A stretch of 64,000 bases of DNA from Plumapathes pennacea. Taxonomy: Eukaryota > Cnidaria > Anthozoa > Antipatharia > Myriopathidae. The stretch covers positions 11,362,067-11,426,066 of the forward strand of contig OZ038469.1 of assembly GCA_964036295.1 (NCBI GenBank), read 5' to 3'. This document shows positions 34,099-47,230 of this stretch, one piece after another (within the stretch, counting starts at the first letter, position 1; every line of letters starts with the position of its first letter). The notes below the pieces were generated by a model. The model worked only from the letters and a program-made list of their open reading frames with translations, made no database searches and had not been told where the DNA came from. The translations under genes and the position numbers were made by a program.

Positions 34099-37000
34099 CA
34101 GGAAACGTTCCAGGGACTATGCCGACGGTTTTTGCATACTTTTTGTAAACTTTTAGCCGGCGAGTGGTGAGAAATTCGAGTAAATTCGAGCAAATCATGC
34201 ACTAATTAAAACATCACACCTTTCGCGTAAAGGAGCCAATTTAAGCTGCTATATCTCGCCAACGGATGACGATAGATAAAGCAAATGTATTGCAACAAGT
34301 CTTGTAATAGTCCAAGGAAGGTTTCCTGAAAGTTTCAAGAGTTTTCAATTTTTGGCCAAAATCGGCAAAAAGCCCTGTGCTATAGCCTTAGTATTTTGTC
34401 AAAATTCCAAGATTTTTCGACCATCTCAGAATTGCATGAAACTTTCAGGAAACGTTCCTGGGACTATGCCGACGGGTTTTGCATAGTTTTTGTAAACTTT
34501 TAGCCCGCGCGTCGTGAGAAATTCGAGCAAAATTGAGCAAATCATGCACTAATTAAAACATCACACCTTTCGCGCATAGGAGCCAATTTAAGCTGCTATG
34601 TCTCGCCAACGGATGACGATAGATAAAGCAAATGTATTGCAAAAAGTCTTGTAATTGACCAAGGAAGGTTTCCTGAAAGTTTCAAGAGTTTTCAATTTTT
34701 GGCCAAAATCGGCAAAAACCCCTGTGCTATAGCCTTAGTATTTTGTCAAAATTCCAAGATTTTTCGACCATCTCAGAATCGCATAATACTTTCAGGAAAC
34801 GTTCCAGGGACTATGCCGACGGTTTTTGAATAGTTTTTGTAAACTTTTAGCCCTCGTGTGGTGAGAAATTCGAGTAAATTCGAGCAAATCATGCACTAAT
34901 TAAAACATCACACCTTTCGCGCAAAGGAGCCAATTTAAGCTGCTATATCTCGCCAACGGATGACGATAGATAAAGCAAATGTATTGCAACAAGTCTTGTA
35001 ATAGTCCAAGGAAGGTTTCCTGAAAGTTTCAAGAGTTTTCAATTTTTGGCCAAAATCGGCAAAAAACCCTGTGCTATAGCCTTAGTATTTTGTCAAAATT
35101 CCAAGATTTTTCGACCATGTCAGAATCGCATGAAACTTTCAGGAAACGTTCCAGGGACTATGCCGACGTTTTTTGAATAGTTTTTGTAAACTTCTAGCCC
35201 GCGCGTGGTGAGAAATTCGAGTAAATTCGAGCAAATCATGCATTAATTAAAACATCACACCTTTCGCGCAAAGGAGCCAAACTTAAGCTGCTATATCTCG
35301 CCAACGGATGACGATAGATAAAGGAAATGTATTGCAAAAAGTCTTGTAATAGTCCAAGGAAGGTTTCCTGAAAGTTTCAAGAGTTTTCAATTTTTGGCCA
35401 AAATCGGCAAAAAGCCCTGTGCTATAGCCTTAATATTTTGTCAAAATTCCAAGATTTTTCGACCATCTCAGAATCGCATGAAACTTTCAGGAAACGTTCC
35501 AGGGACTATGCCGACGGGTTTTGCATACTTTTTGTAAACTTTTAGCCGCCGAGTGGTGAGAAATTCGAGCAACTTTGAGGAAATCATGCACTATTTAAAA
35601 CATCACACCTTTCGCGCAAAGGAGCAAAATTTAAGCTGCTATATCTCGCCAACGGATGACGATAGATAAAGCAAATGTATTGCAAAAAGTCTTGTAATTG
35701 ACCAAGGAAGGTTTCCTGAAAGTTTCAAGAGTTTTCAATTTTTGGCCAAAATCGGCAAAAACCCCTGTGCTATAGCCTTAGTATTTTGTCAAAATTCCAA
35801 GATTTTTCGACCATCTCAGAATCGCATGAAACTTTCAGGAAACGTTGCAGGGACTATGCCGACGGTTTTTGCATAGTTTTTGTAAACTTTTAGCCGGCGC
35901 GTGGTGAGAAATTCGAGTAAATTCGAGCAAATCATGCACTAATTAAAACATCACACCTTTCGCGCAAAGGAGCCAATTTAAGCTGGTATATCTCGCCAAC
36001 GGATGACGATAGATAAAGCAAATGTATTGCAACAAGTCTTGTAATAGTCCAAGGAAGGTTTCCTGAAAGTTTCAAGAGTTTTCAATTTTTGGCCAAAATC
36101 GGCAAAAAACCCTGTGCTATAGCCTTAGTATTTTGTCAAAATTCCAAGATTTTTCGACCATCTCAGAATTGCATGAAACTTTCAGGAAACGTTCCAGGGA
36201 CTATGCCGACGGTTTTTGAATAGTTTTTGTAAACTTTTAGCCCGCGCGTGGTGAGAAATTCGAGTAAATTCGAGCAAATCATGCACTAATTAAAACATCA
36301 CACCTTTCGCGCAAAGGAGCCAATTTAAGCTGGTATATCTCGCCAACGGATGACGATAGATAAAGCAAATGTATTGCAACAAGTCTTGTAATAGTCCAAG
36401 GAAGGTTTCCTGAAAGTTTCAAGAGTTTTCAATTTTTGGCCAAAATCGGCAAAAAACCCTGTGCTATAGCCTTAGTATTTTGTCAAAATTCCAAGATTTT
36501 TCGACCATCTCAGAATCGCATGAAACTTTCAGGAAACGTTGCAGGGACTATGCCGACGGGTTTTGCATAGTTTTTGTAAACTTTTAGCCCGCCCGTGGTG
36601 AGAAATTCGAGCAAATTTGAGCAAATCATGCACTAATTAAAACATCACACCTTTCGCGCAAAGGAGCCAATTTAAGCTGCTATGTCTCGCCAACGGATGA
36701 CGATAGATAAAGCAAATGTATTGCAAAAAGTCTTGTAATTGACCAAGGAAGGTTTCCTGAAAGTTTCAAGAGTTTTCAATTTTTGGCCAAAATCGGCAAA
36801 AAACCCTGTGCTATAGCCTTAGTATTTTGTCAAAATTCCAAGATTTTTCGACCATCTCAGAATTGCATGAAACTTTCCAGGGACTATGCCGACGGTTTTT
36901 GAATAGTTTTTGTAAACTTTTAGCCCGCGCGTGGTGAGAAATTCGAGTAAATTCGAGCAAATCATGCACTAATTAAAAAATCAGACCTTTCGCGCAAAGG

Positions 37001-37760
37001 AGCCAATTTAAGCTGGTATATCTCGGCAACGGATGACGATAGATAAAGCAAATGTATTGCAACAAGTCTTGTAATAGTCCAAGGAAGGTTTCCTGAAAGT
37101 TTCAAGAGTTTTCAATTTTTGGCCAAAATCGCAAAAAACCCTGTGCTATAGCCTTAGTATTTTGTCAAAATTCCAAGATTTTTCGACCATCTCAGAATTG
37201 CATGAAACTTTCAGGAAACGTTCCAGGGACTATGCCGACGGTTTTTGAATAGTTTTTGTAAACTTTTAGCCCGCGCGTCGTGAGAAATTCGAGTAAATTC
37301 GAGCAAATCATGCACTAATTAAAACATCACACCTTTCGCGCAAAGGAGCCAATTTAAGCTGCTATATCTCGCCAACGGATGACGATAGATAAAGCAAATG
37401 TATTGCAACAAGTCTTGTAATAGTCCAAGGAAGGTTTCCTGAAAGTTTCAAGAGTTTTCAATTTTTGGCCAAAATCGCAAAAAACCCTGTGCTATAGCCT
37501 TAGTATTTTGTCAAAATTCCAAGATTTTTCGACCATCTCAGAATTGCATGAAACTTTCAGGAAACGTTCCAGGGACTATGCCGACGGGTTTTGCATAGTT
37601 TTTGTAAACTTTTAGCCCGCGCGTGGTGAGAAATTCGAGCAAATTTGAGCAAATCATGCACTAATTAAAACATCACACCTTTCGCGCAAAGGAGCCAATT
37701 TAAGCTGCTATGTCTCGCCAACGGATGACGATAGATAAAGCAAATGTATTGCAAAAAGTC

Positions 37761-40700
37761 TTGTAATTGACGAAGGAAGGTTTCCTGAAAGTTTCAAGAG
37801 TTTTCAATTTTTGGCCAAAATCGGCAAAAAACCCTGTGCTATAGCCTTAGTATTTTGTCAAAATTCCAAGATTTTTCGACCATCTCAGAATCGCATGAAA
37901 CTTTCAGGAAACGTTCCAGGGACTATGCCGACGGGTTTTGCATAGTTTTTGTAAACTTTTAGCCCGCGCGTCGTGAGAAATTCGAGTAAATTCGAGCAAA
38001 TCATGCATTAATTAAAACATCACACCTTTCGCGCAAAGGAGCCAATTTAAGCTGCTATATCTCGCCAACGGATGACGATAGATAAAGCAAATGTATTGCA
38101 AAAAGTCTTGTAATTGTCCAAGAAAGGTTTCCTGAAAGTTTCAAGAGTTTTCAATTTTTGGCCAAAATCGGCAGAAAGCCCTGTGCTAGAGCCTTAATTT
38201 TTTGTCAAAATTCCAAGATTTTTCGACCATCTCAGAATCGCATGAAACTTTCAGGAAACGTTCCAGGGACTATGCCGACGGTTTTTGCATACTTTTTGTA
38301 AACTTTTAGCCGGCGAGTGGTGAGAAATTCGAGCAAATTTGAGGAAATCATGCACTATTTAAAATATTACACCTTTCGCGCAAAGGAGCAAAATTTAAGC
38401 TGCTATATCTCGCCAACGGATGACGATAGATAAAGCAAATGTATTGCAAAAAGTCTTGTAATTGACCAAGGAAGGTTTCCTGAAAGTTTCAAGAGTTTTC
38501 AATTTTTGGCCAAAATCGGCAAAAACCCCTGTGCTATAGCCTTAGTATTTTGTCAAAATTCCAAGATTTTTCGACCATCTCAGAATCGCATGAAACTTTC
38601 AGGAAACGTTCCAGGGACTATGCCGACGGTTTTTGCATAGTTTTTGTAAACTTTTAGAAGGCGCGTGGTGAGAAATTCGAGTAAATTCGAGCAAATCATG
38701 CACTAATTAAAACATCACACCTTTCGCGCAAAGGAGCCAATTTAAGCTGGTATATCTCGCCAACGGATGACGATAGATAAAGCAAATGTATTGCAACAAG
38801 TCTTGTAATAGTCCAAGGAAGGTTTCCTGAAAGTTTCAAGAGTTTTCAATTTTTGGCCAAAATCGCAAAAAACCCTGTGCTATAGCCTTAGTATTTTGTC
38901 AAAATTCCAAGATTTTTCGACCATCTCAGAATTGCATGAAACTTTCAGGAAACGTTCCAGGGACTATGCCGACGGTTTTTGAATAGTTTTTGTAAACTTT
39001 TAGCCCGCGCGTGGTGAGAAATTCGAGTAAATTCGAGCAAATCATGCACTAATTAAAACATCACACCTTTCGCGCAAAGGAGCCAATTTAAGCTGGTATA
39101 TCTCGCCAACGGATGACGATAGATAAAGCAAATGTATTGCAAAAAGTCTTGTAATAGTCCAAGGAAGGTTTCCTGAAAGTTTCAAGAGTTTTCAATTTTT
39201 GGCCAAAATCGGCAAAAAACCCTGTGCTATAGCCTTAGTATTTTGTCAAAATTCCAAGATTTTTCGACCATCTCAGAATCGCATGAAACTTTCAGGAAAC
39301 GTTCCAGGGACTATGCCGACGGGTTTTGCATAGTTTTTCTAAATTTTTAGCCCGCCCGTGGTGAGAAATTCGAGCACATTTGAGCAAATCATGCACTAAT
39401 TAAAACATCACACCTTTCGCGCAAAGGAGCCAATTTAAGCTGCTATATCTCGCCAACGGATGACGATAGATAAAGCAAATGTATTGCAAAAAGTCTTGTA
39501 ATTGACCAAGGAAGGTTTCCTGAAAGTTTCAAGAGTTTTCAATTTTTGGCCAAAATGGGCAAAAAACCCTGTGCTATATATAGTCTTACTATTTGTCAAA
39601 ATTCCAAGATTTTTCGACCATCTCAGAATCGCATGAAACTTTCAGGAAACGTTCCAGGGACTATGCCGACGGGTTTTGCATAGTTTTTGTAAACTTTTAG
39701 CCCGCGCGTGGTGAGAAATTCGAGTAAATTCGAGCAAATCATGCACTAATTAAAAAATCAGACCTTTCGCGCAAAGGAGCCAATTTAAGCTGGTATATCT
39801 CGCCAACGGATGACGATAGATAAAGCAAATGTATTGCAACAAGTCTTGTAATAGTCCAAGGAAGGTTTCCTGAAAGTTTCAAGAGTTTTCAATTTTTGGC
39901 CAAAATCGCAAAAAACCCTGTGCTATAGCCTTAGTATTTTGTCAAAATTCCAAGATTTTTCGACCATCTCAGAATTGCATGAAACTTTCAGGAAACGTTC
40001 CAGGGACTATGCCGACGGTTTTTGAATAGTTTTTGTAAACTTTTAGCCCGCGCGTGGTGAGAAATTCGAGTAAATTCGAGCAAATCATGCACTAATTAAA
40101 ACATCACACCTTTCGCGCAAAGGAGCCAATTTAAGCTGGTATATCTCGCCAACGGATGACGATAGATAAAGCAAATGTATTGCAAAAAGTCTTGTAATAG
40201 TCCAAGGAAGGTTTCCTGAAAGTTTCAAGAGTTTTCAATTTTTGGCCAAAATCGGCAAAAAACCCTGTGTTATAGCCTTAGTATTTTGTCAAAATTCCAA
40301 GATTTTTCGACCATCTCAGAATCGCATGAAACTTTCAGGAAACGTTCCAGGGACTATTTGACGGGTTTTGCATAGTTTTTGTAAACTTTTAGCCCGCCCG
40401 TGGTGAGAAATTCGAGCAAATTTGAGCAAATCATGCACTAATTAAAACATCACACCTTTCGCGCAAAGGAGCCAATTTAAGCTGCTATGTCTCGCCAACG
40501 GATGACGATAGATAAAGCAAATGTATTGCAAAAAGTCTTGTAATTGACCAAGGAAGGTTTCCTGAAAGTTTCAAGAGTTTTCAATTTTTGGCCAAAATCG
40601 GCAAAAATCCCTGTGCTATAGCCTTAGTATTTTGTCAAAATTCCAAGATTTTTCGACCATCTCAGAATTGCATGAAACTTTCAGGAAACGTTCCAGGGAC

Positions 40701-43700
40701 TATGCCGACGGTTTTTGAATAGTTTTTGTAAACTTTTAGCCCGCGCGTGGTGAGAAATTCGAGTAAATTCGAGCAAATCATGCACTAATTAAAAAATCAG
40801 ACCTTTCGCGCAAAGGAGCCAATTTAAGCTGGTATATCTCGCCAACGGATGACGATAGATAAAGCAAATGTATTGCAAGAAGTCTTGTAATAGTCCAAGG
40901 AAGGTTTCCTGAAAGTTTCAAGAGTTTTCAATTTTTGGCCAAAATCGCAAAAAACCCTGTGCTATAGCCTTAGTATTTTGTCAAAATTCCAAGATTTTTC
41001 GACCATCTCAGAATTGCATGAAACTTTCAGGAAACGTTCCAGGGACAATGCCGACGGTTTTTGAATAGTTTTTGTAAACTTTTAGCCCGCGCGTGGTGAG
41101 AAATTCGAGTAAATTCGAGCAAATCATGCACTAATTAAAACAACACACCTTTCGCGCAAAGGAGCCAATTTAAGCTGGTATATCTCGCCAACGGATGACG
41201 ATAGATAAAGCAAATGTATTGCAACAAGTCTTGTAATAGTCCAAGGAAGGTTTCCTGAAAGTTTCAAGAGTTTTCAATTTTTGGCCAAAATCGGCAAAAA
41301 ACCCTGTGCTATAGCCTTAGTATTTTGTCAAATTTCCAAGATTTTTCGACCATCTCAGAATCGCACGAAACTTTCAGGAAACGTTCCAGGGACTATGCCG
41401 ACGGGTTTAGCATAGTTTTTGTAAACTTTTAGCCCGCGCGTGGTGAGAAATTTTAGCAAATTTGAGCAAATCATGCACTAATTAAAACATCACACCTTTC
41501 GCGCAAAGGAGCCAATTTAAGCTGCTATGTCTCGCCAACGGATGACGATAGATAAAGCAAATGTATTGCAAAAAGTCTTGTAATTGACGAAGGAAGGTTT
41601 CCTGAAAGTTTCAAGAGTTTTCAATTTTTGGCCAAAATCGGCAAAAAACCCTGTGCTATAGCCTTAGTATTTTGTCAAAATTCCAAGATTTTTCGACCAT
41701 CTCAGAATCGCATGAAACTTTCAGGAAACGTTCCAGGGACTATGCCGACGGGTTTTGCATAGTTTTTGTAAACTTTTAGCCCGCGCGTCGTGAGAAATTC
41801 GAGTAAATTCGAGCAAATCATGCATTAATTAAAACATCACACCTTTCGCGCAAAGGAGCCAATTTAAGCTGCTATATCTCGCCAACGGATGACGATAGAT
41901 AAAGCAAATGTATTGCAAAAAGTCTTGTAATTGTCCAAGAAAGGTTTCCTGAAAGTTTCAAGAGTTTTCAATTTTTGGCCAAAATCGGCAGAAAGCCCTG
42001 TGCTAGAGCCTTAATTTTTTGTCAAAATTCCAAGATTTTTCGACCATCTCAGAATCGCATGAAACTTTCAGGAAACGTTCCAGGGACTATGCCGACGGTT
42101 TTTGCATAGCTTTTGTAAACTTTTAGCCGGCGCGTGGTGAGAAATTCGAGTAAATTCGAGCAAATCATGCACTAATTAAAACATCACACCTTTCGCGCAA
42201 AGGAGCCAATTTAAGCTGGTATATCTCGCCAACGGATGACGATAGATAAAGCAAATGTATTGCAACAAGTCTTGTAATAGTCCAAGGAAGGTTTCCTGAA
42301 AGTTTCAAGAGTTTTCAATTTTTGGCCAAAATCGGCAAAAAACCCTGTGCTATAGCCTTAGTATTTTGTCAAAATTCCAAGATTTTTCGACCATCTCAGA
42401 ATTGCATGAAACTTTCAGGAAACGTTCCAGGGACTATGCCGACGGTTTTTGAATAGTTTTTGTAAACTTTTAGCCCGCGCGTGGTGAGAAATTCGAGTAA
42501 ATTCGAGCAAATCATGCACTAATTAAAACATCACACCTTTCGCGCAAAGGAGCCAATTTAAGCTGGTATATCTCGCCAACGGATGACGATAGATAAAGCA
42601 AATGTATTGCAACAAGTCTTGTAATAGTCCAAGGAAGGTTTCCTGAAAGTTTCAAGAGTTTTCAATTTTTGGCCAAAATCGGCAAAAAACCCTGTGCTAT
42701 AGCCTTAGTATTTTGTCAAAATTCCAAGATTTTTCGACCATCTCAGAATCGCATGAAACTTTCAGGAAACGTTCCAGGGACTATGCCGACGGGTTTTGCA
42801 TAGTTTTTCTAAATTTTTAGCCCGCCCGTGGTGAGAAATTCGAGCACATTTGAGCAAATCATGCACTAATTAAAACATCACACCTTTCGCGCAAAGGAGC
42901 CAATTTAAGCTGTTATATCTCGCCAACGGATGACGATAGATAAAGCAAATGTATTGCAAAAAGTCTTGTAATTGACCAAGGAAGGTTTCCTGAAAGTTTC
43001 AAGAGTTTTCAATTTTTGGCCAAAATGGGCAAAAAACCCTGTGCTATATATAGTCTTACTATTTGTCAAAATTCCAAGATTTTTCGACCATCTCAGAATC
43101 GCATGAAACTTTCAGGAAACGTTCCAGGGACTATGCCGACGGGTTTTGCATAGTTTTTGTAAACTTTTAGCCCGCGCGTGGTGAGAAATTCGAGTAAATT
43201 CGAGCAAATCATGCACTAATTAAAAAATCACACCTTTCGCGCAAAGGAGCCAATTTAAGCTGGTATATCTCGCCAACGGATGACGATAGATAAAGCAAAT
43301 GTATTGCAACAAGTCTTGTAATAGTCCAAGGAAGGTTTCCTGAAAGTTTCAAGAGTTTTCAATTTTTGGCCAAAATCGCAAAAAACCCTGTGCTATAGCC
43401 TTAGTATTTTGTCAAAATTCCAAGATTTTTCGACCATCTCAGAATTGCATGAAACTTTCAGGAAACGTTCCAGGGACTATGCCGACGGTTTTTGAATAGT
43501 TTTTGTAAACTTTTAGCCTGCGCGTGGTGAGAAATTCGAGTAAATTCGAGCAAATCATGCACTAATTAAAACATCACACCTTTCGCGCAAAGGAGCCAAT
43601 TTAAGCTGGTATATCTCGCCAACGGATGACGATAGATAAAGCAAATGTATTGCAACAAGTCTTGTAATAGTCCAAGGAAGGTTTCCTGAAAGTTTCAAGA

Positions 43701-46700
43701 GTTTTCAATTTTTGGCCAAAATCGGCAAAAAACCCTGTGCTATAGCTTAAGTATTTTGTCAAATTTCCAAGATTTTTCGACCATCTGAGAATCGCATGAA
43801 ACTTTCAGGAAACGTTCCAGGGACTATGCCGACGGGTTTTGCATAGTTTTTGTAAACTTTTAGCCCGCGCGTGGTGAGAAATTCGAGCAAATTTGAGCAA
43901 ATCATGCACTAATTAAAACATCACACCTTTCGCGCAAAGGAGCCAATTTAAGCTGCTATGTTTCGCCAACGGATGACGATAGATAAAGCAAATGTATTGC
44001 AAAAAGTCTTGTAATTGACGAAGGAAGGTTTCCTGAAAGTTTCAAGAGTTTTCAATTTTTGGCCAAAATCGGCAAAAAACCCTGTGCTATAGCCTTAGTA
44101 TTTTGTCAAAATTCCAAGATTTTTCGACCATCTCAGAATCGCATGAAACTTTCAGGAAACGTTCCAGGGACTATGCCGACGGGTTTTGCATAGTTTTTGT
44201 AAACTTTTAGCCCGCGCGTCGTGAGAAATTCGAGTAAATTCGAGCAAATCATGCATTAATTAAAACATCACACCTTTCGCGCAAAGGAGCCAATTTAAGC
44301 TGGTATATCTCGCCAACGGATGACGATAGATAAAGCAAATGTATTGCAACAAGTCTTGTAATTGTCCAAGAAAGGTTTCCTGAAAGTTTCAAGAGTTTTC
44401 AATTTTTGGCCAAAATCGGCAAAAAGCCCTGTGCCTTAATTTTTTGTCAAAATTCCAAGATTTTTCGACCATCTCAGAATCGCATGAAACTTTCAGGAAA
44501 CGTTCCAGGGACTATGCCGACGGTTTTTGCATACTTTTTGTAAACTTTTAGCCGGCGAGTGGTGAAAAATTCAAGCAAATTTGAGGAAATCATGCACTAT
44601 TTAAAACATTACACCTTTCGCGCAAAGGAGCAAAATTTAAGCTGCTATATCTCGCCAACGGATGACGATAGATAAAGCAAATGTATTGCAAAAAGTCTTG
44701 TAATTGACCAAGGAAGGTTTCCTGAAAGTTTCAAGAGTTTTCAATTTTTGGCCAAAATCGGGAAAAACCCCTGTGCTATAGCCTTAGTATTTTGTCAAAA
44801 TTCCAAGATTTTTCGACCATCTCAGAATCGCATGAAACTTTCAGGAAACGTTCCAGGGACTATGCCGACGGTTTTTGCATAGTTTTTGTAAACTTTTAGC
44901 CGGCGCGTGGTGAGAAATTCGAGTAAATTCGAGCAAATCATGCACTAATTAAAACATCACACCTTTCGCGCAAAGGAGCCAATTTAAGCTGGTATATCTC
45001 GCCAACGGATGACGATAGATAAAGCAAATGTATTGCAACAAGTCTTGTAATAGTCCAAGGAAGGTTTCCTGAAAGTTTCAAGAGTTTTCAATTTTTGGCC
45101 AAAATCGGCAAAAAACCCTGTGCTATAGCCTTAGTATTTTGTCAAAATTCCAAGATTTTTCGACCATCTCAGAATTGCATGAAACTTTCAGGAAACGTTC
45201 CAGGGACTATGCCGACGGTTTTTGAATAGTTTTTGTAAACTTTTAGCCCGCGCGTGGTGAGAAATTCGAGTAAATTCGAGCAAATCATGCACTAATTAAA
45301 ACATCACACCTTTCGCGCAAAGGAGCCAATTTAAGCTGGTATATCTCGCCAACGGATGACGATAGATAAAGCAAATGTATTGCAACAAGTCTTGTAATAG
45401 TCCAAGGAAGGTTTCCTGAAAGTTTCAAGAGTTTTCAATTTTTGGCCAAAATCGGCAAAAAACCCTGTGCTATAGCCTTAGTATTTTGTCAAAATTCCAA
45501 GATTTTTCGACCATCTCAGAATCGCATGAAACTTTCAGGAAACGTTCCAGGGACTATGCCGACGGGTTTTGCATAGTTTTTCTAAATTTTTAGCCCGCCC
45601 GTGGTGAGAAATTAGAGCACATTTGAGCAAATCATGCACTAATTAAAACATCACACCTTTCGCGCAAAGGAGCCAATTTAAGCTGCTATATCTCGCCAAC
45701 GGATGACGATAGATAAAGCAAATGTATTGCAAAAAGTCTTGTAATTGACCAAGGAAGGTTTCCTGAAAGTTTCAAGAGTTTTCAATTTTTGGCCAAAATG
45801 GGCAAAAAACCCTGTGCTATATATAGTCTTACTATTTGTCAAAATTCCAAGATTTTTCGACCATCTCAGAATCGCATGAGACTTTCAGGAAACGTTCCAG
45901 GGACTATGCCGACGGGTTTTGCATAGTTTTTGTAAACTTTTAGCCCGCGCGTGGTGAGAAATTCGAGCAAATTCGAGCAAATCATGCACTAATTAAAACA
46001 TCACACCTTTCGCGCAAAGGAGCCAATTTAAGCTGGTATATCTCGCCAACGGATTACGATAGATAAAGCAAATGTATTGCAACAAGTCTTGTAATAGTCC
46101 AAGGAAGGTTTCCTGAAAGTTTCAAGAGTTTTCAATTTTTGGCCAAAATCGGCAAAAAGCCCTGTGCTATAGCCTTAGTATTTTGTCAAAATTCCAAGAT
46201 TTTTCGACCATCTCAGAATCGCATGAAACTTTCAGGAAACGTTCCAGGGACTATGCCGACGGTTTTTGAATAATTTTTGTAAACTTTTAGCCCGCACGTG
46301 GTGAGAAATTCGAGCAAATTCGAGCAAATCATGCACTAATTAAAACATCACACCTTTCGCGTAAAGGAGCCAATTTAAGCTGCTATATCTCGCCAACGGA
46401 TGACGATAGATAAAGCAAATGTATTGCAACAAGTCTTGTAATAGTCCAAGGAAGGTTTCCTGAAAGTTTCAAGAGTTTTCAATTTTTGGCCAAAATCGGC
46501 AAAAAGCCCTGTGCTATAGCCTTAGTATTTTGTCAAAATTCCAAGATTTTTCGACCATCTCAGAATCGCATGAAACTTTCAGGAAACGTTCCAGGGACTA
46601 TGCCGACGGGTTTTGCATAGTTTTTGTAAACTTCTAGCCCGCGCGTCGTGAGAAATTCGAGCAAATTCGAGCAAATCATGCATTAATTAAAACATCACAC

Positions 46701-47230
46701 CTTTCACGCAAAGGAGCCAAACTTAAGCTGCTATATCTCGCCAACGGATGACGATAGATAAAGCAAATGTATTGCAAAAAGTCTTGTAATTGACCAAGGA
46801 AGGTTTCCTGAAAGTTTCAAGAGTTTTCAATTTTTGGCCAAAATCGGCAAAAAAACCCTGTGCTATAGCCTTAGTATTTTGTCAAAATTCCAAGATTTTT
46901 CGACCATCTCAGAATCGCATGAAACTTTCAGGAAACGTTCCAGGGACTATGCCGACGGGTTTTGCATAGTTTTTGTAAACTTTTAGCCGGCGCGTCGTGA
47001 GAAATTCGAGCAAATTCGAGCAAATCATGCATTAATTAAAACATCACACCTTTCGCGCAAAGGAGCCAAACTTAAGCTGTTATATCTCGCCAACGGATGA
47101 CGATAGATAAAGCAAATGTATTGCAAAAAGTCTTGTAATTGACCAAGGAAGGTTTCCTGAAAGTTTCAAGAGTTTTCAATTTTTGGCCAAAATCGGCAAA
47201 AAACCCTGTGCTATATATAGTCTTACTATT
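37761..47230 (+). repeat. Further higher-order repeats (7, 8, 10 and 11 monomers)
   Basis: The variant TTGTAATTGACGAAGG occurs at 37761, 41578 and 44009 (spacings 3,817 and 2,431 bp: 11 and 7 monomers). The variant GTGCTATATATAGTC occurs at 39571, 43041, 45814 and 47208 (spacings 3,470, 2,773 and 1,394: 10, 8 and 4 monomers). Unequal exchange has copied blocks of different lengths. Confidence 0.8.
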
